DNA of 64,000 nucleotides, taken from contig JAHDGY010000002.1 of NCBI GenBank assembly GCA_020631555.1, positions 34,634 to 98,633 of the forward strand. Reading direction: 5' to 3'. Both the position numbers and the translations under genes were made by a program. The notes below the pieces were generated by a model. It was not told the origin of the DNA, ran no database searches, and saw nothing but the letters and a program-made list of their open reading frames with translations. This DNA is from Flavobacteriales bacterium. GTDB lineage: Bacteria > Bacteroidota > Bacteroidia > Flavobacteriales_D > Parvicellaceae. The first letter of the stretch is position 1, and each line of letters opens with the position of its first letter. This document shows, piece by piece, positions 19,312-27,868 of the stretch.

Positions 19312-20055
19312 TTGAATTATATTCGCTTTTCAGATTTCAGCACCTTGGCCGATAGTTTAATAATCATACCGACTTATAATGAGAAAGAGAATGCTGAGAC
19401 AATCATCCGGGCGGTTTTCGAACAATCCGAACTTTTTCATCTATTAATTGTTGACGACAGTTCACCCGATGGAACAGGTGCGATAGTCAAAAACTTACAG
19501 TCAGAATTTGCTGGTCGTCTGTTTCTTGAAGAAAGACAAGGTAAACAAGGACTCGGCACTGCATACATCGCTGGTTTTAAATGGGCCTTGGAAAAAGAGT
19601 ACGAGTACATTTTTGAAATGGACGCGGATTTTTCGCACAACCCTAAAGACCTGATTCGCTTAAGACAAGCATGTGTAGATGGGGCGCACTTGAGTATTGG
19701 CTCGCGTTATGTTTCGGGTGGAAAAGTAAAAAACTGGCCATTTAAACGCTGGCTTATGTCCTACTTTGCCTCTGTCTACGTGCGCATGGTTTTATGGGTA
19801 AATATTAGGGACACCACAGCAGGTTTTAAATGTTACCATCGCAGTGTTCTGGAAAAAATAAACTTAAACAATGTTTGGTTTGTGGGATACGCGTTTCAGA
19901 TTGAAATGAAGTATTCAGCCAAGCAACTCGGATTTAAAGTGGTAGAGGTGCCGATAACATTCGTAGATCGTGAACTTGGAGAATCCAAAATGCACATTGG
20001 AATCTTTAAAGAGGCATTTTACGGAGTGATGAAAATGAGAGGAAAAAAATTCTAA
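19312..20055 (+). CDS. polyprenol-phosphate mannosyltransferase (GT2, DPM1-like)
   Basis: This GT2 enzyme transfers mannose, or a related hexose, from a nucleotide sugar to polyprenyl phosphate at the inner membrane. The sequence has IIIPTYNEKENAETII, the DDSSPDGTG metal-binding area, the DADFSHNP equivalent of the DxD motif, IGSRYVSGGKVKNWPFKRW and RDTTAGFKCYHR, all typical of DPM1-like synthases. There is no C-terminal membrane domain. The start is uncertain: the track uses TTG at 19312, while TTG at 19345 would give MADSLIIIPTYNE, closer to family N-termini. It is followed 14 bases later by pyrC. This gene pair plus a DUF4296 protein is a recurring Bacteroidota arrangement as I recall it. 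Confidence 0.88.
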   Translation: MNYIRFSDFSTLADSLIIIPTYNEKENAETIIRAVFEQSELFHLLIVDDSSPDGTGAIVKNLQSEFAGRLFLEERQGKQGLGTAYIAGFKWALEKEYEYIFEMDADFSHNPKDLIRLRQACVDGAHLSIGSRYVSGGKVKNWPFKRWLMSYFASVYVRMVLWVNIRDTTAGFKCYHRSVLEKINLNNVWFVGYAFQIEMKYSAKQLGFKVVEVPITFVDRELGESKMHIGIFKEAFYGVMKMRGKKF

Positions 20056-20069
20056 CATAAGTTCCTGCA

Positions 20070-21404
20070 ATGACAGAAATGCTTATTTCTAACGCAACAA
20101 TAGTAAACGAGGGGAAAAAATTTATTGGCAACGTTTTAATTAAGGGAGAAAAAATTGCCTACATCGGCAAAGAAACTCCAGAACATTCCGATAAAATTGA
20201 TGGAACGGGTTTACACCTGCTTCCTGGTGTAATTGACGATCAGGTACATTTCCGTGAGCCAGGGCTAACGCACAAGGCAGAAATCGAAACCGAATCAAAA
20301 GCCGCCATTGCTGGCGGAACGACTTCATTCATGGAAATGCCAAATACAGTTCCGAATACGTTGACACAAGATTTGCTTCAGGACAAATACGACCGTGCAG
20401 CAGAATGTTCTTATGCCAATTATTCCTTTTATATGGGGGCCTCAAACGACAATATTGAAGAGGTTTTAAAAACCGATCCAACCCAAGTTTGTGGTGTCAA
20501 AGTATTTATGGGATCTTCGACCGGCAACATGCTTGTCGACAAAGCAGAAGTGCTAGAACAACTTTTTTCGCAATGTGATATGTTAATTGCCACGCATTGT
20601 GAAGATGAAGCGACTATTCGCGCCAATGCAGCGGCAGCTAGAGAAAAATATGGAGAGAATGTTCCAATTGCGCATCACCCAATTCTAAGAAGTCACGAAG
20701 CTTGTTATCGATCTTCTTCAATGGCGGTTGAATTAGCCACCAAACACAATTCGCGATTGCACATATTGCACATTTCCACAGCGAAAGAGCTTGAATTATT
20801 CACAAACAAAAAAGCACTCGAAGATAAGAATATTACAGCAGAGGCCTGTATTCATCACCTTTGGTTTACGGATGAAGATTATGCCAAGAAAGGCACTCAT
20901 ATAAAATGGAATCCAGCGGTCAAAATGCGCCAAGATCGCGATGCTATTTTAGAAGCAGTAAAGGACAATACGATCGACGTAATCGCGACTGATCACGCTC
21001 CTCATTCTCTGGAAGAAAAATCTAATTTGTACTTCCAGGCACCATCTGGCGGACCACTAATTCAACATAGTCTGGTAGCACTATTGGAATTAGTAGCCCA
21101 AGGCAAAATTACTTTAGAACATGTGGTACAAAAGACGAGTCACGATGTTGCTAGATGTTTTGGACTTCAAAAACGTGGATTCATTCGGGAAGGTTATTTT
21201 GCTGATCTTGTTTTAGTAGATCTGAACAAACCTTGGTTAGTAGAGCGTAAAGATTTACATTACAAATGTGGCTGGTCCCCTTTTGAGGGAACAAACTTTA
21301 GTTCTGCAGTCGAAACCACCATTATCAATGGCAATATCGCGTTTGACAAAGGTGTATTTGCGGACGATCGTTACGGACAACGATTAACATTCTCAGAGCT
21401 ATAA
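20070..21404 (+). CDS. pyrC: dihydroorotase
   Basis: This cytoplasmic zinc enzyme cyclises N-carbamoyl-aspartate to dihydroorotate in pyrimidine synthesis. The 444 residues match the long class I form. The metal site begins with DDQVHFREPG (family DxHxHxR/E), a carboxylated Lys is expected in CGVKVFMGSS, histidines follow in IATHCEDE and LHILHIST, and the catalytic Asp is in VIATDHAPHS. The final stop overlaps the next ATG by one base (TAATG), giving tight coupling to the DUF4296 lipoprotein. No other pyr genes are nearby. Confidence 0.94.
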   Translation: MTEMLISNATIVNEGKKFIGNVLIKGEKIAYIGKETPEHSDKIDGTGLHLLPGVIDDQVHFREPGLTHKAEIETESKAAIAGGTTSFMEMPNTVPNTLTQDLLQDKYDRAAECSYANYSFYMGASNDNIEEVLKTDPTQVCGVKVFMGSSTGNMLVDKAEVLEQLFSQCDMLIATHCEDEATIRANAAAAREKYGENVPIAHHPILRSHEACYRSSSMAVELATKHNSRLHILHISTAKELELFTNKKALEDKNITAEACIHHLWFTDEDYAKKGTHIKWNPAVKMRQDRDAILEAVKDNTIDVIATDHAPHSLEEKSNLYFQAPSGGPLIQHSLVALLELVAQGKITLEHVVQKTSHDVARCFGLQKRGFIREGYFADLVLVDLNKPWLVERKDLHYKCGWSPFEGTNFSSAVETTIINGNIAFDKGVFADDRYGQRLTFSEL

Positions 21405-22045
21405 TGAATTGGGCAAGAACATGTGCTCTACCCCTATCTCTATGGGTTTGTATTCTTCTAGTAGCTTGTAGCCAAAGCGAAGAAATTGTTGAAATTCCAA
21501 AACATATTTTGCGACCAGATAAGTTACAGGGTGTTTTGTACGATGCACAAATCCTAGAATCACAATTGGAACTTATTCGTATGCCAGAAGATGCAATTCT
21601 GGATTCTTCAACTGCATTCTACAACCATTTGTACCAAAAGCATGGTATTTCATCAGATCAGTTTGATACAACGATTAAGTATTATACTTTAAATGAACCT
21701 GGATTACTCATGGCGCTCTACGACTCAGTCATCAAACGACTGAAAATTGAACTGTTAGAGTACGTCGACGTGGAATCCCACATGAATTTTCAACTGAATC
21801 ATAACCATTTCATTAAAGCATTAACTGAATCTGGAATTGCAGAAGTCTTGAGCAAACCAGAAACTGACCTGAAAATATTTAAATCGCTTACCATGAAGTA
21901 TTTTGAAGAACACAAAAAAGAATTGCTTCATCATAATATGACTCCAACCGACATGAAGTATTCAATGGATCATTTTTTGCGCAACCAAGATCAACTATTT
22001 CAGGTAAAGAGGTCCATAAAACGGACACTTATCAAACGGAAATAA
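21404..22045 (+). CDS. DUF4296 lipoprotein
   Basis: The 213-residue product has a signal peptide ending in lipobox LVAC, so it is a lipoprotein. The body carries the DUF4296 pattern: a segment PDKLQGVLYDAQILES, then FYNHLYQKHGISSDQFDTTIKYYTLNEPGLLMALYDSVIKRL. The role of DUF4296 is unknown. It is translationally coupled to pyrC, a neighbourhood I recall from many Bacteroidota, although no functional link to pyrimidine synthesis is evident. The C-terminal 80 residues are basic and helical (LRNQDQLFQVKRSIKRTLIKRK) and look less conserved. Confidence 0.82.
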   Translation: MNWARTCALPLSLWVCILLVACSQSEEIVEIPKHILRPDKLQGVLYDAQILESQLELIRMPEDAILDSSTAFYNHLYQKHGISSDQFDTTIKYYTLNEPGLLMALYDSVIKRLKIELLEYVDVESHMNFQLNHNHFIKALTESGIAEVLSKPETDLKIFKSLTMKYFEEHKKELLHHNMTPTDMKYSMDHFLRNQDQLFQVKRSIKRTLIKRK

Positions 22046-22066
22046 TTGTTAGCTGAAGCACTTAAG

Positions 22067-23080
22067 TCAAGTGTAATGTTTCTTAAAGAACAATACTGCA
22101 TTTGCCACAGAATCCTCAAAAGAGTTGAATTGAATATCAATGGTTGCATCCAATTTGGCTCGCGAATAACTGTAAGAATTTTGACTCATTCGCATCGTTT
22201 CCTTTGTAACCACCGGTGCACGCCGCGAAAACCAACTGACCAGCAACAAAATCCGCCAAGCTAACTCACCCATCAATGGCGTTGCTCTGATGGATGCTTT
22301 TGCTTTACCAAGCTTTTCGGCTATCGTAGCGAAGAAATTACAATATGAAATATTTTCCCCTATCACCAGATATCTCTCCGAATTTATCTCGCTATTCATT
22401 AACTCCACCATCACCTGCACGACATCACGAACGTCAACCACTGCATTACTGCCAGCAGTGTAAAATTTTAAGCCATCCCAAACTTTTTTAAGTGTTCCTC
22501 CGCTTGCTCCTGACGGATCTGCGGGCCCCATAATTATACTGGGATTTACAATAACCGCCGAAAGACCTTCTTCGATTCCTCTCCAAACTTCCATTTCTGC
22601 GGCCTGTTTAGCCTTGGAATAATTACTATTGTGCTCACTTTCCTTCCATTCATTCGACTCTTTGATCTCTCCTTGATCGTCGCTTCTGCCAATTGCTGCA
22701 GTAGAACTTACGTAACACAGCTTCGACACTTGAAATTCCAAACACAAATTGACAATGTTTGCTGTTCCAACTACATTAGCCTCATACAGCTTGTTCATGT
22801 TCCCTTTGCCAAAATCAACGAGAGCTGCGGCGTGGTAAACAAATTCAACACCTATGATTGCAGACTCTAAGGCCGGCACATCCAACAAATCAGCTTCTAC
22901 CCACTCAATTTGTTCAAAGTACTGAGTAGCAAACTCCGGGCTGTAATGCAAAAAAATCCTTTCTACAATTTCCAAATTGGATGACTTTCTCCTAATTGCC
23001 CGAATTCTCTTGCCTTGTTGACACAACTGAAACAATAAATGCGAACCTACAAGCCCCGTTCCGCCGGTTACCAAAATCAT
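22067..23080 (-). CDS. NAD(P)-dependent epimerase/dehydratase (extended SDR)
   Basis: The 337-residue protein has the Rossmann dinucleotide motif TGGTGLVGSHL, the VYHAAALVDFG strand, a catalytic Ser/Thr in YVSSTAAIG and YxxxK in NYSKAKQAAE. The downstream VNPSIIMGP segment is usual for extended short-chain dehydrogenases acting on sugars, dihydroflavonol-like or sterol-like substrates. The substrate is not known. It is convergent with the DUF4296 gene and divergent from tyrS, so it is transcribed alone. The length is complete and the motifs intact. Confidence 0.85.
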   Translation of the reverse strand: MILVTGGTGLVGSHLLFQLCQQGKRIRAIRRKSSNLEIVERIFLHYSPEFATQYFEQIEWVEADLLDVPALESAIIGVEFVYHAAALVDFGKGNMNKLYEANVVGTANIVNLCLEFQVSKLCYVSSTAAIGRSDDQGEIKESNEWKESEHNSNYSKAKQAAEMEVWRGIEEGLSAVIVNPSIIMGPADPSGASGGTLKKVWDGLKFYTAGSNAVVDVRDVVQVMVELMNSEINSERYLVIGENISYCNFFATIAEKLGKAKASIRATPLMGELAWRILLLVSWFSRRAPVVTKETMRMSQNSYSYSRAKLDATIDIQFNSFEDSVANAVLFFKKHYT

Positions 23081-23128
23081 GAGCTAAAAGTAGAAAGTAT
23101 TTATCATAGTGATCTCTGGCTTGTTGGT

Positions 23129-23136
23129 TATATTTG
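23129..23136 (+). promoter_or_regulatory. -7 box of tyrS
   Basis: TATATTTG fits TAnnTTTG and ends 15 bases before the tyrS ATG. No TTG lies at the expected -33 position. Confidence 0.45.
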
Positions 23137-23150
23137 GGCAAATTTAACAC

Positions 23151-24431
23151 ATGGACTTTGTAAAAGAATTGGCTTGGAGAGGCATGATACATCAAAAAAT
23201 GCCCGGAGTTGAAGACGCAATGCGTAAGGAAAAAACTACTGGCTATATTGGATTTGATCCAACTGCCGATTCTTTACACGTAGGAAGTTTAGTGCAAATC
23301 ATGATTTTGGTTCACTTCCAACGATGTGGGCACAAACCAATTGCTGTAATGGGTGGCGCCACAGGAATGGTAGGCGATCCATCGGGTAAATCAGAGGAAC
23401 GAAACTTATTGTCTGCCGATGTGTTAGAACACAATCTTCAATGCTGTCAAAAACAACTAGAAAAATTTCTGGACTTTGATTGCGGAGAAACTAGTGCGGA
23501 AGTGGTAAATAACTGGGATTGGATGAAGGAATTCAGTTTTTTAGAGTTTCTCCGAGATGTCGGCAAACACATGTCTATCAACGTAATGCTATCAAAAGAC
23601 TCGGTAAAAACCCGTTTGGAGACTGGATTATCGTTTACAGAATTTGCGTATCAATTGGTTCAAGGGTACGATTTCGTCTGGCTGAACAAAAATAAAAATT
23701 GCAAAGTCCAACTCGGCGGCTCGGACCAATGGGGAAATATTGTCGCGGGCACTGAACTAATTCGAAAAATGACCGGAAACGAAGCCTTTGCAATCACCAC
23801 CCCACTCATTACGAAGGCTGACGGAGTTAAATTCGGAAAAACAGAAAGTGGCAACGTGTGGTTAGATCGCCATAAAACTTCTCCGTACAAATTTTATCAA
23901 TACTGGATTAATTCTAGCGACGAAGACGCGAAAAAGTACATTCGTATTTTCACTACAAAAGAGCGCTCTGAAATAGAAATTTTGGAAGCAGAACATGACC
24001 AAGATCCTGGTAGAAGGCTACTCCAAAAGGAACTTGCAAAAGATATCACGGTTCGGGTCCACTCGGAAGATGATTATTCTGCGGCTGTAAATGCATCTGA
24101 AATTTTATTCAAAAAAGGACAAGAAGCTGTGGAAGGACTTAAGCAATTGCCAGAAGAATTATTTACGGAAGTTTTTGATGGGGTTCCGCAAGTTGAAATA
24201 AATAAATCAGAGCTTACAGGAACCGATTTAGTAAGTCTGCTTGCGGATAAATCAGGTTTCTTGAAATCTAACGGGGAAGCGCGTCGTGCGGTTAAAGAAA
24301 ACTCAATTTCTGTCAACAAGGAGAAAGTCCAAGCAGAATATACAGTGTCAACCGAATCCTACATTCAAGACAAATACATTCTTTTGCAAAGAGGCAAAAA
24401 GAACTACTTCTTGGTAAAAGCAATTGATTAA
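23151..24431 (+). CDS. tyrS: tyrosine-tRNA ligase
   Basis: This class I aminoacyl-tRNA synthetase charges tRNA-Tyr. The 426 residues show YIGFDPTADSLHVGSL (HIGH equivalent HVGS), GGATGMVGDPSGKS, the tyrosine-binding YQLVQGYDF, QLGGSDQWGNI and the KMSKS equivalent KFGKTESG. A C-terminal S4 RNA-binding domain starts near residue 360. The length and motifs are those of TyrRS (TyrS type). The 3' end overlaps the convergent DsbD-alpha gene by four bases. No T-box or other leader is visible. Confidence 0.96.
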   Translation: MDFVKELAWRGMIHQKMPGVEDAMRKEKTTGYIGFDPTADSLHVGSLVQIMILVHFQRCGHKPIAVMGGATGMVGDPSGKSEERNLLSADVLEHNLQCCQKQLEKFLDFDCGETSAEVVNNWDWMKEFSFLEFLRDVGKHMSINVMLSKDSVKTRLETGLSFTEFAYQLVQGYDFVWLNKNKNCKVQLGGSDQWGNIVAGTELIRKMTGNEAFAITTPLITKADGVKFGKTESGNVWLDRHKTSPYKFYQYWINSSDEDAKKYIRIFTTKERSEIEILEAEHDQDPGRRLLQKELAKDITVRVHSEDDYSAAVNASEILFKKGQEAVEGLKQLPEELFTEVFDGVPQVEINKSELTGTDLVSLLADKSGFLKSNGEARRAVKENSISVNKEKVQAEYTVSTESYIQDKYILLQRGKKNYFLVKAID

Positions 24432-24889
24432 GGAAGTTCTATTTCGAAATTAAAGTCCGTAGGGGGAAGACAGGTTTCATCATTGCAACACATGTAGTTA
24501 ATTCCACCTTTGACTGATGCACCAGACTTTCCAAGAACCAGCTGTCGGAATTCGGCTTTAACATTGAAGTATCGCACGGTAACTTGAAAATTTGGATCGA
24601 ATTCTTCATGAATATCTGCTGGTTCAATTACGGCTCCAATCGTCTTGACATGCGCCGCAGAATCAAAGGTAAATACAGTCGGTAAGGGCCCTTCATCACT
24701 ACTCAGGCTCTGAGAATAAAGATGCCAATTGCCTTGCATTTGGGCAGTCATAACAATTTGGCAGCTATCAGAAGAAAGCCGTTGTGCAGTAACTGTCCAT
24801 GACACCGGACCTGTATTTTGACCCATGACTAATTGCAACGAACCGAGTAAAAAACATGATAATGTTACTATAAATAAACGCTTATTCAT
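24428..24889 (-). CDS. free-standing DsbD alpha-like periplasmic domain
   Basis: The ATG at 24889 gives 153 residues with a signal peptide (MNKRLFIVTLSCFLLGSLQLVMG). The mature part is a single copy of the N-terminal (alpha) domain of DsbD: GNWHLYSQSLSSDEGPLPTVFTF, then a strand-rich core and INYMCCNDETCLPPTDFNF. The pair of Cys in the CxxxxxC-type motif (CNDETC) corresponds to the redox-active pair that passes electrons from the membrane domain to periplasmic partners. An extra adjacent Cys gives MCCN. The start overlaps the dsbD stop by eight bases, so it is coupled to dsbD. I infer a duplicated substrate-facing module, perhaps for a distinct partner. Confidence 0.82.
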   Translation of the reverse strand: MNKRLFIVTLSCFLLGSLQLVMGQNTGPVSWTVTAQRLSSDSCQIVMTAQMQGNWHLYSQSLSSDEGPLPTVFTFDSAAHVKTIGAVIEPADIHEEFDPNFQVTVRYFNVKAEFRQLVLGKSGASVKGGINYMCCNDETCLPPTDFNFEIELP

Positions 24890-27341
24890 TGATTTCAATT
24901 TCAAATGGCGCGTCAGTTGGAGGTAAACATCGCTCATTTTCGCACACCATATAATTGATGTTTCCTTTAACAACAACCTTACCATTAGCGGGATCGACTT
25001 TATTCAACTTGATTTTTTGACGGAAATTAACCTCGTCTTCAAAATAGGTAACATCCATCTTGAATGTTTCGTCGTAATGCGTGTGCGTCCCAATCTCCAC
25101 AATTGAATCTAACAGTTCAACCTCATCATTCTGCTCAAAAGTAATTAAAGTTGGAAGCGGACCCTCTCCCATATCCATGTGTTGCGAATAAGTATGCCAC
25201 CCTTTGTCAATTTTGCCATGCAAAACCACCTCATATTCTGTTTTACTGATCTTTTCAACACGGTGGTTCCATTTTACAGGCTCCGGAATATCTACCGCAA
25301 CCGGTGAATTATCTTGCTTCGCTTCAAACTGAAATCCATCCTCCAGTTTCTTCATGGCATCCAAACCACAACTCAACCAGAATACATACTCCGACACATC
25401 AGGTGTGTACGCCACTGGATTGTTCAACAACACTTCATTCGGACTCAACAGAGCGTAATAAGGTTGAGAAACTTTTCCAAATTTAAGTTGTTCAAAAGTC
25501 GCCCATTTATCCCCGATGGTATTAATCTTCTTCAGTTTCTTAGAACCATCAACCAAGTCAATAGTGACCTCTCCTTGCAATTCTTCTGGCAACTGCTCTA
25601 GATCGTCAACGTACAAAGAAACCAGCACATATTTCTCATTGATGATATCAAAAACTTCGCTCTGACTCCATACTTGGTCCTCCATTCTTCGACAGTTCGT
25701 ACAAGCGTGTCCTGTAAAATCAACCAGCAATGGTTTACCAGAATTCTTTGACTCTTCTAAGGCTGTTTCGTAGTCATGATAACATTGGAGTCCATTCGGA
25801 CATTCCAAGGGGTACGTCCAAGAGTAATTTGGCGGGGGAGCAAGTCCACTCAGTAGAGACAGGGACTGAAAAGTTCCAGTCTTTGTGTCCAGTTTAAATC
25901 CAAACGAAAGATAAACCGCTAGCGCCATGAATAGACCTGCAAGAGAAACTCTTGGGATCCCTATATTTTTGATTGGGCTATCATGTGGAAATTTAATCCA
26001 TCCCATCAAGTACGCTGCAATTCCAATTGAACACACAACCCAAATCACTAAGAACGCTTCGTACTTCATAATTCCCCAATGCTCCACCAAGTCAGCGGTT
26101 GAAAAGAACTTAAACGCCAACGCAACTTCAACAAAACCAAGTACAACTTTAACAGAATTTAGCCATCCACCTGATTGTGGCAATGAATTTAAAAGTGCCG
26201 GAAATGCAGCAAAAATTGTAAAGGGCAGGCCAAGACCAACACCAAATCCAAGCATCGCCATAGTAATTGGAACTGGCCCATCTTGCAACGATCCTGCTAA
26301 AACTGAACCCAACAAAGGGCCAGTACATGAGAATGAAACTATCGCTAACACAAGCGCCATGAAAACCACTCCAACTAAGCCACCCATGTCTGCTGCCTTA
26401 TCAGCCTTATTTGCCCATGAATTGGGCAATGTGAGTTCGTAATATCCAAAAAATGAAAACGCAAACACCAGAAATACAACAAAGAAAATTAAATTAAGTA
26501 CCGGACCAGCGGCAACTTTATTAAGCATTTCAGGGTCTGTACCCGGCGCGTAAAATGGCAGGCTTAGTGCCACATAAACAAGAACGATCGAAAATCCGTA
26601 CAAAATGGCTTTAAAGGTTCCTTTACCCTTCTCATTTCCTCCCTTGGTAAAGAAACTAACCGTAAGGGGTATCATTGGAAAAACACAAGGAGTAAAAAGT
26701 GAAACTAGTCCTCCCCCAAGCCCCAAAAGGAATATCATCCAGAATGATTTGCTTTCTTCTTCTCGTTCACCACACTCTGGAATCACTGGGCTCGAAAGAT
26801 TGACATTCTCTACCGGGGGGATAATTGCCAACGTCTTTGCATCCGTTTTGTATTCTACTTTTTGTTCAATTTCTTTTCCCCTACCAAGATCAATCTGAAA
26901 ACTGTAATCATTTGGCGGCATACATTCACGGTCATTGCAGACCATAAAATTGACGTTCCCTTTTAGAATCTTATCCTCTCCTAAAACTCTAACCTTTTGA
27001 ATAAACAGACCTTTATTGCTAAAAAAGGCAACCTCCATATTGTCAAAAACGGGTTCCTTCTCAACATGAATACCTGATTCTTCGGCCTTACCTATAAGTT
27101 CAAAAGCATCGTCCGTTTCAAAAGAAACGTAAGTTGGCAATGGCCCTTCATCACTCATCTCCATAAACTGTGAGTAAAGGTGCCATCCCTTTTCAATTTT
27201 TGCCTTGATTCTAACCTCATAGTGATCATCTACCTGTTTCGAAACAACAGACCATTCCACTGGTTCGGAGAATTGTCCGACAGCACTGCACATTACAAAT
27301 CCAATAAACAAGGTGAAGACAGCCGCAAGAATTCCTTTCAT
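24882..27341 (-). CDS. dsbD: thiol:disulfide interchange protein DsbD with extra C-terminal alpha domain
   Basis: DsbD moves electrons from cytoplasmic thioredoxin to periplasmic thiol proteins. Order along the 819 residues: signal peptide; alpha domain (about 22-150, CNDREC); eight-helix membrane domain from about 205 with redox Cys in FTPCVFPMIP and SFSCTGPLLG; and a thioredoxin-like domain with the CxxC as ACTNC near residue 545. An unusual second alpha-like domain (about 700-819) ends with CENERCLPPTD. Ordinary DsbD stops after the thioredoxin domain. A third alpha copy is encoded by the overlapping downstream gene. The three copies share the WHxYSQ and EGPLPT motifs. A TACATTTG box lies upstream. 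Confidence 0.92.
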   Translation of the reverse strand: MKGILAAVFTLFIGFVMCSAVGQFSEPVEWSVVSKQVDDHYEVRIKAKIEKGWHLYSQFMEMSDEGPLPTYVSFETDDAFELIGKAEESGIHVEKEPVFDNMEVAFFSNKGLFIQKVRVLGEDKILKGNVNFMVCNDRECMPPNDYSFQIDLGRGKEIEQKVEYKTDAKTLAIIPPVENVNLSSPVIPECGEREEESKSFWMIFLLGLGGGLVSLFTPCVFPMIPLTVSFFTKGGNEKGKGTFKAILYGFSIVLVYVALSLPFYAPGTDPEMLNKVAAGPVLNLIFFVVFLVFAFSFFGYYELTLPNSWANKADKAADMGGLVGVVFMALVLAIVSFSCTGPLLGSVLAGSLQDGPVPITMAMLGFGVGLGLPFTIFAAFPALLNSLPQSGGWLNSVKVVLGFVEVALAFKFFSTADLVEHWGIMKYEAFLVIWVVCSIGIAAYLMGWIKFPHDSPIKNIGIPRVSLAGLFMALAVYLSFGFKLDTKTGTFQSLSLLSGLAPPPNYSWTYPLECPNGLQCYHDYETALEESKNSGKPLLVDFTGHACTNCRRMEDQVWSQSEVFDIINEKYVLVSLYVDDLEQLPEELQGEVTIDLVDGSKKLKKINTIGDKWATFEQLKFGKVSQPYYALLSPNEVLLNNPVAYTPDVSEYVFWLSCGLDAMKKLEDGFQFEAKQDNSPVAVDIPEPVKWNHRVEKISKTEYEVVLHGKIDKGWHTYSQHMDMGEGPLPTLITFEQNDEVELLDSIVEIGTHTHYDETFKMDVTYFEDEVNFRQKIKLNKVDPANGKVVVKGNINYMVCENERCLPPTDAPFEIEINE

Positions 27342-27366
27342 TAGCTACTCATATTGTTGATAATTC

Positions 27367-27374
27367 CAAATGTA
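27367..27374 (-). promoter_or_regulatory. -7 box of dsbD
   Basis: The minus strand reads TACATTTG, matching TAnnTTTG, 26 bases upstream of the dsbD ATG. No TTG is seen at -33. Confidence 0.45.
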
Positions 27375-27509
27375 ACTAAAAACAAAATGAAAGAATTATA
27401 TTTTGGCCGACATTTTATACGGTTCTAATCGAAACAAACCTACCGGAGGCAACACAAATGTACAGGGGCAGTTAAGATTACTCCACAAAATGAGCTTTTA
27501 ACCGATTGC

Positions 27510-27803
27510 CTAAAGAATTACGTCCACAATTCTTCTGATGGGCATCGTCATTCCACTTTTCAAAACTATATGCCTTTGGCCAGTTGCCCAAATAGTGGTC
27601 CGGACTTCCTTGAGTCCAATGCTATCCTTAAAGATTATTCTAACCTTCGTATGGTGTAAATTACCCAATGAAGTGGCTTGAACTAATTTTTTACGAAGCG
27701 ATTTAAATTCCGATTCTCCACGGTCCACCGGATCTTTTGGAAAAAACAACTTTATTACCTCTTCTTTTTCTAACAGTAAAGGACGTGTAGTGTATGAATT
27801 CAT
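27510..27803 (-). CDS. small conserved Bacteroidota protein of unknown function
   Basis: The 97-residue protein is soluble, with no signal peptide. Its second half (KVRIIFKDSIGLKEVRTTIWATGQRHIVLKSGMTMPIRRIVDVIL) reads as a compact beta-barrel-like module and resembles, from memory, a short family common in Bacteroidota genomes that is annotated only as hypothetical. It is the last gene after tilS in the pabB-tilS direction, separated from tilS by about 65 bases, so it may share that transcript. No catalytic residues stand out. The strand-loop-strand pattern could fit an RNA- or ligand-binding fold, but this is speculation. Confidence 0.7.
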   Translation of the reverse strand: MNSYTTRPLLLEKEEVIKLFFPKDPVDRGESEFKSLRKKLVQATSLGNLHHTKVRIIFKDSIGLKEVRTTIWATGQRHIVLKSGMTMPIRRIVDVIL

Positions 27804-27868
27804 AGTCTATCAGTAAAAATTAGAAGTTAAGGATAACCCTTGAGCGATATTAAGAGCGTACGTAAACC

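Noticed and set aside
22067-22264. Plus-strand ORF at 22046 after the DUF4296 gene
   Set aside because: It lies antisense within the well-supported epimerase gene and has no protein-like features.
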